In this document: positions 18,006-26,428 of the stretch, piece after piece
Position numbering within the stretch: position 1 is the first letter of the stretch
Layout: each line of letters starts with the position of its first letter
NCBI GenBank assembly: GCA_041846575.1
Contig: JBGZFC010000076.1
Coordinates: 1-35,337 of the forward strand
From: JBGZFC01 sp041846575
Lineage (GTDB): Bacteria > Bacteroidota > Bacteroidia > Bacteroidales > Dysgonomonadaceae
DNA length: 35,337 nt
Direction of reading: 5' to 3'
Position numbers and translations under genes: made by a program
The notes under the pieces: generated by a model
Database searches by the model: none
What the model saw: only the letters and a program-made list of their open reading frames with translations
Told to the model about the DNA's origin: nothing

Positions 18006-18434
18006 ATGAAAATCCAAATAATCAATGGTCCGAATCTCAATTTGCTTGGAATGAGAGAGACAAACATCTACGGAAGCACGTCGTTTAATGATTACTACAA
18101 ATTATTGACTCAATGGTATCCGGATGTTTCACTTAACTATTTCCAATCGAATGTTGAAGGCGAAATAATAAATGTTATCCAAGAAGCGGGATTCAGTTAC
18201 GACGGAATTATTATTAATGCCGGAGGTTATACTCACACTTCGGTTGCCATTCGTGATGCTATAAAATCGGTAACCACTCCCGTAGTAGAAGTGCATATAT
18301 CTAATGTATATTCACGTGAAGAGTTTCGTCACAAATCGCTATTGGCAGACGTTTGTAGAGGCGTGATAGCAGGATTTGGAATGGATTCATATCGATTGGC
18401 TATAGAGGCATTTATCAATAAACCCAAAATATAA
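18006..18434 (+). CDS. aroQ: Type II 3-dehydroquinate dehydratase
   Basis: The 142-residue enzyme converts 3-dehydroquinate to 3-dehydroshikimate in the shikimate pathway. The family start INGPNLNLLGMRE is intact, the catalytic tyrosine is Tyr22 in IYGST, and the substrate loop reads NAGGYTHTSVAIRDA (71-85). The proton donor is His97 in EVHISN, with Arg108 in REEFRHKS. Length is standard for the dodecameric type II enzyme. Pyruvate kinase starts 7 bases after the stop, so the two are probably co-transcribed. Confidence 0.97.
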   Translation: MKIQIINGPNLNLLGMRETNIYGSTSFNDYYKLLTQWYPDVSLNYFQSNVEGEIINVIQEAGFSYDGIIINAGGYTHTSVAIRDAIKSVTTPVVEVHISNVYSREEFRHKSLLADVCRGVIAGFGMDSYRLAIEAFINKPKI

Positions 18435-18441
18435 AACAATT

Positions 18442-19908
18442 ATGTTGAAACACACAAAAATAGTCGCAACAATCTCCGATAAAAGATGCGAAACAGATTT
18501 TCTCAGACAGTTGTATGAAGCAGGGATGAACGTAGTTCGACTGAACACGGCACATCTGAACGAAGAAGGTTTTAGAAAAATAATCAACAACGTAAGAGAA
18601 GTATCTAATAAAATTGCAATTTTAATTGACACGAAAGGTCCCGAAATACGCACAACTTACACCGAAGAGCCGATAGAACTTAAAACAGGAGACAGAATTA
18701 GAGTGATGGGCAATCCGTCGCGAATTTCATCAAAAGAGATTATATACGTATCGTACCAGAACATTACAGAGCAAATGAATGTAGGAGACGATATACTGAT
18801 TGATGACGGCGAGGTTGACTTAAAAGTGTTGGAAGTTTGTTCCGACTATCTCGTCTGTTGCTCACAAAACGACGGTATCGTAGGAAGTCGCAAAAGCGTG
18901 AATATTCCCGGTGTACGCATCAATCTACCTTCAATAACCGAGCGAGACAAAGAGTTTATCAATCTTGCCGTAAAACTTGATATAGATTTTATCGCACACT
19001 CTTTCGTGAGAAACAGAGACGATGTTTTAGCCGTGCAAGAGGTATTAGACGAACTAAAAAGCCCGATTAAGATAATCGCTAAAATTGAAAACCAAGAGGG
19101 TGTTGACAATGTTTGTGAAATTTTGGATGTTGCATACGGCATTATGATTGCCCGTGGCGATTTGGGTATTGAAGTACCACAAGAGAAGATACCTGGCATG
19201 CAACGTATGCTTATCAGAAAAGCAGTACAATACAAAAAACCCGTTATTGTTGCTACTCAGATGTTGCACTCAATGATACACAATCCGCGTCCAACCCGTG
19301 CCGAAATAACAGATATTGCAAATGCAATTTATTATCGTACCGATGCAATTATGCTTAGTGGCGAAACTGCATACGGCAAATATCCGGTTGAGGCTGTTCG
19401 CACAATGGCTAAAACCGCCTACGAAGCCGAACAGACAAAATTAAGGGAAAACGACATTAAAGTTCCGTATGACGATGACACGGGAATCACAGAATTTCTT
19501 GCCAAACAGGCAGTTAAATCATCACTAAAATTAAATGTAAAAGCTATAGTTACCGACAGTCACACCGGACGAACGGCAAGAGTTTTAGCTGCATTTCGAG
19601 GAAAAAGTCCGATTTACGCCATTACAACTACCGAAAGATTGGCTCGAGAGCTATCTCTTTCATACGGAATTTGGGCTGAACACATGTGGGGCAAAGGCGA
19701 CGGCAACACCAAAGAGAGCCGAAGAGCATATTTTACCGAAGCCATTCAACAACTCATCAAAAACAGAATGATTGAACCAAAAGATAGAATTGCCTATATA
19801 GGCGGCAGTTTTGGAGAAAAAGGCGGAACAACCTACTTAGACATATCGGAAGTATATAAAATTTTAGAGGCAAAAGAGAAATACAACCTGCCCGATTACA
19901 CAAAATAA
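18442..19908 (+). CDS. pyk: Pyruvate kinase
   Basis: The 488-residue glycolytic enzyme transfers phosphate from phosphoenolpyruvate to ADP. Active-site motifs are visible: VVRLNTAH (31-38), the metal and substrate segment IAKIENQEG with Lys214 and Glu216, IMIARGDLGIEVP (Asp240) and ATQMLHSM (271-278). The usual Glu in ATQMLESM is His here. The C-terminal domain (from about residue 360) is complete, with SHTGRTARVLAAFRGKSPIYA. It lies in a tight run with aroQ and an O-methyltransferase. Confidence 0.96.
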   Translation: MLKHTKIVATISDKRCETDFLRQLYEAGMNVVRLNTAHLNEEGFRKIINNVREVSNKIAILIDTKGPEIRTTYTEEPIELKTGDRIRVMGNPSRISSKEIIYVSYQNITEQMNVGDDILIDDGEVDLKVLEVCSDYLVCCSQNDGIVGSRKSVNIPGVRINLPSITERDKEFINLAVKLDIDFIAHSFVRNRDDVLAVQEVLDELKSPIKIIAKIENQEGVDNVCEILDVAYGIMIARGDLGIEVPQEKIPGMQRMLIRKAVQYKKPVIVATQMLHSMIHNPRPTRAEITDIANAIYYRTDAIMLSGETAYGKYPVEAVRTMAKTAYEAEQTKLRENDIKVPYDDDTGITEFLAKQAVKSSLKLNVKAIVTDSHTGRTARVLAAFRGKSPIYAITTTERLARELSLSYGIWAEHMWGKGDGNTKESRRAYFTEAIQQLIKNRMIEPKDRIAYIGGSFGEKGGTTYLDISEVYKILEAKEKYNLPDYTK

Positions 19909-19918
19909 GAACATCATA

Positions 19919-20554
19919 ATGAACTCATCCATAAACGAATACATTTTAACGCATATCGAACCTGAACCGCCTTTGCTTGCAGAGATGTATCGGGAAGCGC
20001 AAGTGAAATTGCTGCACGGCAATATGATTTCGGGACACCTGCAAGGCAGATTGCTAAAAATGCTGATAAAAATGATTCGACCGAAGCGTGTTTTGGAAAT
20101 CGGAACTTTCACAGGCTACTCCGCCTTGTCGATGGCTGAAGGTTTGGATGACGACGCCAAACTGCACACCATAGAGGTTGACGACGAAATGGAAGATTTT
20201 ATCCGTAAATATTTAGCCAAAACTCCCTTTTCAGATAAAATAACACTACATATCGGCGATGCTATGGAAATAGTTCCTAATTTTGACGATGGATATTTCG
20301 ATTTTGCCTTTATCGACGGTAATAAACGAAACTATTTGGAAACGTATGAGTTGGTACTTCCCAAAGTTTCATCAAGAGGTTTTATCATTGCAGATAACAC
20401 GCTTTGGTATGGAAAAATATTAGAACCTGTTGCCGCAAACGATTGGCAAACCAAGGGCATAATTGCCTTCAACGAAAAATTGGCTGCCGACACACGTGTA
20501 GAAAAAGTAATCCTGCCCGTGCGTGACGGTCTTACACTAATTCAAAAAAAGTAG
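19919..20554 (+). CDS. SAM-dependent O-methyltransferase (class I, CCoAOMT-like)
   Basis: The 211-residue protein has the SAM-binding motif VLEIGTFTGYSALSMAEG starting at residue 58, the acidic loop HTIEVDDEMEDF, the metal-binding region FDFAFIDGNKRNY and FIIADNTLWYG. These are the features of the small cation-dependent O-methyltransferases related to caffeoyl-CoA methyltransferase. In bacteria their substrates are often unknown catechol-like compounds. It is 10 bases after pyk and 4 bases before rbfA, so it belongs to one transcription unit. Confidence 0.9.
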   Translation: MNSSINEYILTHIEPEPPLLAEMYREAQVKLLHGNMISGHLQGRLLKMLIKMIRPKRVLEIGTFTGYSALSMAEGLDDDAKLHTIEVDDEMEDFIRKYLAKTPFSDKITLHIGDAMEIVPNFDDGYFDFAFIDGNKRNYLETYELVLPKVSSRGFIIADNTLWYGKILEPVAANDWQTKGIIAFNEKLAADTRVEKVILPVRDGLTLIQKK

Positions 20555-20558
20555 AAAC

Positions 20559-20900
20559 ATGGAATCTCAAAGACAACAAAAAATAAACAGACTTATTCAG
20601 AAAGAGTTGAGCGAAATTTTTTTGGTAGAAACAAAAAAAATGTCAGGTACACTCATCTCTGTTACAACTGTTCGTGTAACTCCCGACCTTAGCATAGCTT
20701 ATGCTTATCTGAGCATTTTTCCTTCGGAAAAGGGCAAAGAGTTGCTAAAAAACATTACAGATAATATGAAAGCAATACGTTTTGAGTTGGGGAAAAGAGT
20801 CGGAAAACAGTTGCGAGTAGTTCCTGAACTAAAATTTTTCATTGACGATTCGCTCGATTATATCGACAATATAGACAGGTTGTTAAATAACGATAAATGA
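20559..20900 (+). CDS. rbfA: 30S ribosome-binding factor RbfA
   Basis: The 113-residue protein is a KH-type RNA-binding domain that helps 30S subunit maturation. The family pattern is present: QKINRLIQKELSEIF at the start, VTTVRVTPDLSIAYAYLSIF in the middle, and LRVVPELKFFIDDSLDY near the end. It overlaps no neighbour and starts 4 bases after the methyltransferase stop. Confidence 0.95.
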   Translation: MESQRQQKINRLIQKELSEIFLVETKKMSGTLISVTTVRVTPDLSIAYAYLSIFPSEKGKELLKNITDNMKAIRFELGKRVGKQLRVVPELKFFIDDSLDYIDNIDRLLNNDK

Positions 20901-20926
20901 TTTGCCCTTGATTTTCTCAAAGTGAT

Positions 20927-22180
20927 ATGAATGTCTCTTTTTTCATCGCACGCCGATATCTTTTCTCGAAGAAATCGCACAATGCTATCAATGTAATCTC
21001 TTTTATCTCGGTAATTGGTATTTGCATTGCCACAATGGCGATAGTGTGTGTATTATCTGTATTCAACGGATTTGCGGGAATTGTTGAAAATCAGTTCAGT
21101 TCGTTCGACCCTGATTTGAAAATAACAGCTGCTAAAGGAAAAGTTTTCGATTACAACACAGAGATATTCAACAAAGCTCTACAAACTAAAGGAATAGACT
21201 TTATTTCTGAATCGTTAGAAGAGAATGCACTTATAAAGTATGACGAACGACAAGTTCCGATTTTAGTAAGAGGCGTTTCGGAAGATTTCAAACTGATAGC
21301 CGATATTGATAAACTGATTATTGATGGTGAGTTTAAACTATCGGAAGATAGTGTAGATTACACAATATTAGGCTCCGATTTGGCAATAGCGCTTAGTGTA
21401 AGAGCAGGATTTATTAATCCTGTTGAAATTTACGCACCCAAACGCGATGTTTCAATAAATACGACAAATCCAACGAATGCTTTTTCAACCGATTATCTCT
21501 ATATCAGTGGCGTTTATTCACTCAATCAACAAGGGCATGACAACTTGATTGCGATAATACCAATAGAAGCAGCTCGAGAACTTTTCAGATACGAGAATGA
21601 AGTTTCATCTGTCAGCATAAAAGTTAAACCCGACGCTTCGATAAAAGAGGTAAAGGCGGAAATAAAACGAATATTGGGTAACGACTTTTTGGTAGAAGAC
21701 CGTTACGAACAACAGAAAGAGTCGTTCAGAATGATACAAATCGAAAAGTGGGTTACATTTCTTATATTGGCATTTATCTTATTGATTGCCGTTTTCAATG
21801 TGGTAGGCTCTCTTTCGATGCTGATTGTTGAGAAAAAAGAGGATATAACAAGCCTGCTAAATATGGGCGCATCAAACCGATTAATATCCCGAATATTCCT
21901 TTACGAAGGGTGGATGATTACATTTTCGGGAATTATATCGGGAATAGTTATAGGTCTGACAATATGTTTATTACAACAACATTTCGGATTCATCAAACTG
22001 AGCAACACTCCGGGCACTTATATCATTGATGCTTATCCGGTAATAGTGAAATTTTGGGATATTGTTACGGTCTTTGTTGTAGTTAGCATATTTTCGCTAT
22101 TAACAATACTTTATCCGATAAGAAATTTAAGAAAAAATCTAAATACAAAAACAAACAATATAATAAACAACAAAACATGA
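20927..22180 (+). CDS. LolC/LolE-like ABC transporter permease
   Basis: The 417-residue protein has the FtsX-type plan of lipoprotein-sorting permeases. An N-terminal helix (NVISFISVIGICIATMAIVC) is preceded by FIARRYLFSKKSHNAIN. A periplasmic domain of about 220 residues follows, then three C-terminal helices from about residue 275 (LILAFILLIAVFNVVGS, then EKKEDITSLLNMGAS). LolCDE extracts lipoproteins from the inner membrane for transfer to the outer membrane. The ATPase partner is not next to it. Its stop overlaps the ugd start by four bases (ATGA), so the two are translationally coupled. Confidence 0.9.
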   Translation: MNVSFFIARRYLFSKKSHNAINVISFISVIGICIATMAIVCVLSVFNGFAGIVENQFSSFDPDLKITAAKGKVFDYNTEIFNKALQTKGIDFISESLEENALIKYDERQVPILVRGVSEDFKLIADIDKLIIDGEFKLSEDSVDYTILGSDLAIALSVRAGFINPVEIYAPKRDVSINTTNPTNAFSTDYLYISGVYSLNQQGHDNLIAIIPIEAARELFRYENEVSSVSIKVKPDASIKEVKAEIKRILGNDFLVEDRYEQQKESFRMIQIEKWVTFLILAFILLIAVFNVVGSLSMLIVEKKEDITSLLNMGASNRLISRIFLYEGWMITFSGIISGIVIGLTICLLQQHFGFIKLSNTPGTYIIDAYPVIVKFWDIVTVFVVVSIFSLLTILYPIRNLRKNLNTKTNNIINNKT

Positions 22181-23496
22181 ATATAGCTGTAGTGGGAACA
22201 GGATATGTGGGATTAGTTTCGGGTGCCTGTTTTGCAGAAATGGGCGTTAACGTTACTTGTGTAGATATTAACGAAACAAAGATAGCACAACTGAATAAAG
22301 GCATAACTCCGATATACGAGCCGGGATTGAAACCGATAGTCGATAGAAACAGGGAGGCGCAAAGATTGCGTTTCACAACCGACTTGACATCTGTGCTCGA
22401 CAATATTCAAATACTTTTCATAGCTGTAGGTACACCTTCAGACGATAACGGGAATGCCGATCTTACTTACGTTTTCAACGTTGCCGAAACTATCGGAAAT
22501 TATATAACCAAGCCAATACTTATTGTTACCAAAAGCACTATTCCGGTGGGCACAACACATCGGGTACGAGATATAGTAAAAGAGAAATTGAAACAACGAG
22601 GATTGGAAAATCTCGAATTTGATATTGCTTCAAATCCCGAATTTTTGAAAGAGGGTGCCGCAGTTGAAGATTTCATGAGACCGGACCGAGTTGTTGTAGG
22701 AGTAGAAACCGAACGAGCAAAAGAGTTGATGACAAGACTTTATCGTCCTTTCTTATTGGTCAATTTCCGGGTTATTTTCATGGATATTCTCTCTTCCGAG
22801 ATGACAAAATATGCATCGAATGCAATGTTGGCAACGCGTATCAGTTTTATGAATGATGTTGCCAATCTTTGCGAATTGGTAGGTGCCGACGTAAGTATGG
22901 TGCGTAAAGGTATGGGTAGCGACTCTCGAATTGGAAGAAGCTTCCTCTATCCCGGATGCGGATATGGCGGTAGCTGTTTCCCGAAAGATATCAGAGCAAT
23001 TATAAGAGTTGCCGAAAACGTAGGTTACGAAATGAAAGTACTAAAAGCAGTGGAAGAGGTAAATAATTCGCAAAAAGAGATTCTTTTCCACAAATTCAAT
23101 AAACATTTCAAAGGCGATATCAAAAACAGAACCGTGGCTGTTTGGGGATTATCATTTAAGCCTGAAACAGATGATATGCGCGATGCTCCGTCTCTGTCAC
23201 TTATATCGAGTTTACTAAAAGCGGGCGTAAAAGTACGTGCTTACGACCCTGCAGCAATGGATGAGGCTCAAAAACACTTTAGCGACAAGATCTATTATGC
23301 AACCGATATTTACGATGCTGCCAATGGTGTCGATGCCATTATTGTTCCGACCGAATGGAAAGAGTTCAGAATGCCGAACTGGGAAACTCTAAAAGAGAGT
23401 ATGAAGCACCATTTAGTCATTGACGGACGCAATATTTATCTCAAAAACGATTTGGCTGACTACGGATTTATACACGAAGGAATCGGGCAAAAGTGA
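22177..23496 (+). CDS. ugd: UDP-glucose 6-dehydrogenase
   Basis: The 439-residue enzyme oxidises UDP-glucose to UDP-glucuronate with two NAD. The NAD-binding start is GTGYVGLVSG (7-16). The middle segment has ASNPEFLKEGAAVEDFMRPDR, and the catalytic cysteine is Cys267 in GGSCFPKD. The C-terminal domain has WGLSFKPETDDMRDAPS. The GGSCFPKD form, unlike GGHCIPLDP in the second dehydrogenase at 27.9-29.2 kb, points to UDP-glucose as substrate. The product feeds surface polysaccharides. It overlaps the LolC/E-like permease gene by four bases. Confidence 0.95.
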   Translation: MNIAVVGTGYVGLVSGACFAEMGVNVTCVDINETKIAQLNKGITPIYEPGLKPIVDRNREAQRLRFTTDLTSVLDNIQILFIAVGTPSDDNGNADLTYVFNVAETIGNYITKPILIVTKSTIPVGTTHRVRDIVKEKLKQRGLENLEFDIASNPEFLKEGAAVEDFMRPDRVVVGVETERAKELMTRLYRPFLLVNFRVIFMDILSSEMTKYASNAMLATRISFMNDVANLCELVGADVSMVRKGMGSDSRIGRSFLYPGCGYGGSCFPKDIRAIIRVAENVGYEMKVLKAVEEVNNSQKEILFHKFNKHFKGDIKNRTVAVWGLSFKPETDDMRDAPSLSLISSLLKAGVKVRAYDPAAMDEAQKHFSDKIYYATDIYDAANGVDAIIVPTEWKEFRMPNWETLKESMKHHLVIDGRNIYLKNDLADYGFIHEGIGQK

Positions 23497-23737
23497 TAGA
23501 TATTATAAAAATATTTAGGGTATGCCGAATAATTTTTTATACAACCTTGACTATTTTTATATTGTAATGAAATTGTTTTCAGTCAGTTTTAAAGTTCGAG
23601 TTGCTTTTTGGCGACCTGTTTACTTGTCTATATTTAAACTTGTTCACTGAATGTCATTTCAAAATAAAATGAAAATGTTTCTCAGACATTAATATAAAAA
23701 AAATAAAGAAGATAGAGTATAACAATTATTTTTTCCT

Positions 23738-23745
23738 TACCTTTG
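23738..23745 (+). promoter_or_regulatory. -7 box of tRNA-Lys
   Basis: TACCTTTG fits TAnnTTTG and ends 12 bases before the tRNA. The stretch 23497-23737 after ugd is AT-rich and I see no gene in it. Confidence 0.6.
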
Positions 23746-23757
23746 CACTCTAAAAAC

Positions 23758-23830
23758 GACTTCGTAGCTCAGTTGGTAGAGCAATTGACTCTTAATCAAT
23801 GGGTCGAGGGTTCGAGCCCCTCCGAGGTCA
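23758..23830 (+). tRNA. tRNA-Lys (anticodon CTT)
   Basis: The 73-base sequence folds as a full cloverleaf. The acceptor GACTTCG pairs with CGAGGTC, the D arm is GCTCAGTTGGTAGAGC, and the anticodon stem is ATTGA/TCAAT with loop CTCTTAA, giving anticodon CTT. The T arm is GAGGG-TTCGAGC-CCCTC and the discriminator is A. CCA is not encoded. Confidence 0.97.
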
Positions 23831-23896
23831 CTTCGGTTGATTTTAGAGTAGTAAAGTTAATATTCATAAAATCAACAAATTTCTTAAAAAGCAGCA

Positions 23897-24202
23897 GTCT
23901 CAAAAGTAAGGCACATCACTATGTTGTCATACCGAATGGAGCTTTTAGCGAAATGAAGTATCTGTTTTTTAGATGCAATACACAAGAGACAAAACTTAAG
24001 ACGTTTTTATAATATTTCCTACAAAAGCTGACAGCCAAAAGAACAGATTTCTCACTTCGTTCGAAATGACAGAGAGCTGTTTATTATTTGGGTTCGTTAC
24101 CAACAGCCAAGAACTTATAAGATAGATTCTTCACTTCATTCAGAATTCGCAGAATCACCCTTAGGCAATGACAAAAACGAACGAATGTTGTGCTTTTGAG
24201 AC
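23897..24202. repeat. Composite intergenic repeat region
   Basis: The gap from tRNA-Lys to the ATPase gene (23831-24363) has no supported gene. Its outer part is bounded by GTCTCAAAAG (23897-23906) and its inverse CTTTTGAGAC (24193-24202). Inside are three diverged copies of a short motif that reads TGTCAT...GAA.GAAGT.A..ATCT in one orientation: around 23925-23966, and inverted at 24045-24071 and from 24124. Such motifs are scattered between genes in many Bacteroidota genomes. They look like decayed small repeats, and I see no coding role. Confidence 0.5.
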
Positions 24203-24235
24203 ATCCCCTTACTTTTGTTTTTATGATACCGTTGG

Positions 24236-24355
24236 TTTTTGATTGTAAAAATAGCGAAAGGCAGAGAATTTATCCCTGCCTTTACGCCTAATATTTAAAT
24301 TCATTATTGATAAATAAGATGATTATCTTGACAACTCCCAATCTGGAGCATTACC
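24236..24355. repeat. Left copy of a ~120 bp direct repeat flanking the ATPase gene
   Basis: This stretch matches 25751-25869 almost base for base, with a few substitutions and one indel. It contains a hairpin of AAAGGCAG (24257-24264) and CTGCCTTT (24276-24283), flanked by GCG and CGC, which probably terminates the ATPase transcript. It ends 8 bases from the ATPase stop codon. Confidence 0.85.
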
Positions 24356-24363
24356 GAATGTTT

Positions 24364-25533
24364 TTATAAAAAAAGACGATTCATGTTTTTATAACTTAAG
24401 AGTTTTATGTTGGCAGAGTCATTTTCAAAATCTCCGGCATACAAAATCGTTTTATCTGTCAGCCTGTCTTTCAACAAACCGCTTAACGACTTGATGCCCG
24501 TTTCAAATTCAGGATGATAGGTCTGAGATGATTTTATTTCAATAGCTGAATATTCATAACCTTTTTTTAGTAATAAATCTACTTCGACACCGTTACTATC
24601 TCTATAAAAGAATAAATTACTCTCCTTACCTTGATTGTATCGATCTTTTAGAGCTTCCATCACAATAAAGTTTTCAAACAGGTGTCCTCTCATTTTATCC
24701 CTTGCCAGTTGCTGTGCCGATTCTATTCCAAGTAAATAACAAGCTAATCCCGTATCACAGAAATAGAGTTTCGGCGTTTTGGTCAGTCTTTTTCTTATAT
24801 TTTCATAAAAAGGAGGTAAAAGCTTAATGATATACGATGCCTGCAAAACGGATAACCAAGATTTAATGGTATTGGCAGATACTCCCACTTCGCCTGCAAG
24901 TTCGGCAGCATTGAATAAACTACCTATACGCCCGGCACAAAGCCTTAGAAATGTTTGGAACTGCATCATATCTTTTATAAGTAATAAATCTCGTACATCT
25001 CTTTCCAAATAGGTTTTCACATACGATGGATATAATAAATGGTGTGAGTTCTTACCGGCATATAAGACAGGAAAGAAACCGTTAAGTATTACATCGTCCA
25101 ACTTCTTCTCATCAGCTTGTTTTTTTACTTCGTTATAAGATAAAGGTAATAATTCTAATACACCGGTTCTTCCGGCAAGTGATTGTGTAATCTGCTTAAT
25201 CACGGAGAATTGAGAACTTCCCGAAAGCACAAACCGTATATCCGGATTCTCATCAACCAATCCTTGTATGTAGGATAGAAGGTCAGGTGTATGCTGCACT
25301 TCATCCAGAATCATTCCTTCGGGATGTTGATTTAGGAATCCAACCGGATCGTTCTTTGCAAAGTGTCTGACATTCAGATTCTCTAATGAATAATAGGGAA
25401 GCTTGTCAAACACATTTCGCAACAATGTCGTTTTGCCTGATTGTCGAGGTCCGGTCATTGTGATGACGGGAAAGTATTGATACATTTCAAGCATTACGCC
25501 TGTTATATCTCTTTCTATAAAATTATTATCCAT
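24364..25533 (-). CDS. AAA-family ATPase with C-terminal DUF4143
   Basis: The 389-residue protein has an AAA_14-type ATPase domain with Walker A GPRQSGKT (28-35), Walker B MILDEVQ (74-80) and sensor LSGSSQF (103-109). A DUF4143 domain follows in the second half, which carries KLYFCDTGLACYLLG and, near the end, a nuclease-like core (GVEVDLLLKKG, EYSAIEIKSS). Proteins of this type are common, patchy accessory genes. Their function is unsettled, and the DxE...IEIKSS pattern suggests a PD-(D/E)XK-like fold. It is bracketed by two ~120 bp direct repeats and lies between conserved sugar genes and a tRNA, so recent insertion is likely. Confidence 0.9.
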   Translation of the reverse strand: MDNNFIERDITGVMLEMYQYFPVITMTGPRQSGKTTLLRNVFDKLPYYSLENLNVRHFAKNDPVGFLNQHPEGMILDEVQHTPDLLSYIQGLVDENPDIRFVLSGSSQFSVIKQITQSLAGRTGVLELLPLSYNEVKKQADEKKLDDVILNGFFPVLYAGKNSHHLLYPSYVKTYLERDVRDLLLIKDMMQFQTFLRLCAGRIGSLFNAAELAGEVGVSANTIKSWLSVLQASYIIKLLPPFYENIRKRLTKTPKLYFCDTGLACYLLGIESAQQLARDKMRGHLFENFIVMEALKDRYNQGKESNLFFYRDSNGVEVDLLLKKGYEYSAIEIKSSQTYHPEFETGIKSLSGLLKDRLTDKTILYAGDFENDSANIKLLSYKNMNRLFL

Positions 25534-25750
25534 AGTTTATGTAAATCTGAAGTTGCACTGCGAAAATACATAAAACTATTGATTACTACAAATATTCCAC
25601 ACAAAATATCAAAGAACACACCGAATATTTTCGGATATTTTTTAGTTCAAAAATCAAATATAATAAAATCCTGCTTTACACACTTTTTTATGAGAGTATC
25701 AAGTATCCTTTTCTTGGAGACAGTATCCTCATAAACTCATTTTTTCGTTG

Positions 25751-25869
25751 TTTTTGATTGTAAAAATAGCGAAAGGCAGAGAATTTACCCCTGCCTTTAC
25801 GCCTAATCTTTAAATTTATCATTGATAATCAGATGATTATTTTGACAACTCCCGATCTGGAGCATTACC
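25751..25869. repeat. Right copy of the ~120 bp direct repeat
   Basis: This is the second copy of the repeat at 24236-24355. It includes the last codon positions and stop of the acetyltransferase gene (TAA at 25865-25867 on the minus strand) and the same AAAGGCAG/CTGCCTTT hairpin (25772-25798). This copy is the natural terminator of the sugar operon. The rest of the gap, 25534-25750, is AT-rich and holds no gene that I can support. Confidence 0.85.
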
Positions 25870-26428
25870 ACTCAACAAGCCCGCTATCTGATTCTTTATA
25901 TTTTTTTCCACATTTGTCACAAACTAAACTTTCGGGTAAGCGTTCTCCACATTCGCATACCCAACCTATCTGCTTAGCCGGTACTCCTGCCATAAGTGCA
26001 TGGTCTTTTACGTCTTTGGTAACGACCGCACCGGCTGCTATCAGAGCACATCGTCCTACATTGTGTCCGCAAACAACTGTGGAATTTGCACCCAACGAAG
26101 CTCCCCACTTTATTAGCGTTTTAGCGTAAACTCCGTGAACTGAATAGTGAGCACGTGGTGTAGTTACGTTGGTAAATACGCACGATGGACCGCAAAAAAC
26201 ATTATCTTCCAACTCAACGCCCTCATATACAGAAACATTATTCTGTATTCGAACACCGTTACCAATCTTAACATTGTTTGCTACATTTACATTTTGACCA
26301 AGCGAACAATTTTCGCCCAGAACGGCATTTTTTTGAACATGGCAGAAATGCCAAATTTTAGTGCCTTTTCCTATTGTTACATTTTCATCGATGTAACTGC
26401 TTTCGTGAACGAAATACTCTTTTTCCAT
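25865..26428 (-). CDS. wbpD: WbpD/WlbB-like N-acetyltransferase (left-handed beta-helix)
   Basis: The 187-residue protein is built of hexapeptide repeats (IGKGTKIWHF, LGENCSLGQNVNVANNVKIG) that form a left-handed beta-helix. It has the segment AHYSVHGVYAKTLIKWGASLGANSTV seen in WbpD/WlbB-type enzymes (given here in part: TLIKWGASLGAN). These acetylate the 3-amino group of UDP-2-acetamido-3-amino-uronate. An unusual tail of about 25 residues has four cysteines (CECGE, then CDKCGKK) that look like a small zinc ribbon. Its start overlaps the stop of the upstream dehydrogenase in a TAATG junction. The matching aminotransferase (WbpE-like) is not in the window. Confidence 0.85.
   Translation of the reverse strand: MEKEYFVHESSYIDENVTIGKGTKIWHFCHVQKNAVLGENCSLGQNVNVANNVKIGNGVRIQNNVSVYEGVELEDNVFCGPSCVFTNVTTPRAHYSVHGVYAKTLIKWGASLGANSTVVCGHNVGRCALIAAGAVVTKDVKDHALMAGVPAKQIGWVCECGERLPESLVCDKCGKKYKESDSGLVEW

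Noticed and set aside
23743..24012. An 89-codon open frame across the tRNA region
   Set aside because: It runs through tRNA-Lys and repeat DNA and has no protein-like features.
23758..24363. tRNA-Lys as an integration site for the ATPase region
   Set aside because: I find no second copy of the tRNA 3' end downstream and no integrase gene; the direct repeats lie elsewhere.
25621..25645. CCGAA-TATT-TTCGG followed by T-rich DNA as a plus-strand terminator
   Set aside because: No plus-strand gene precedes it; probably chance in AT-rich DNA.
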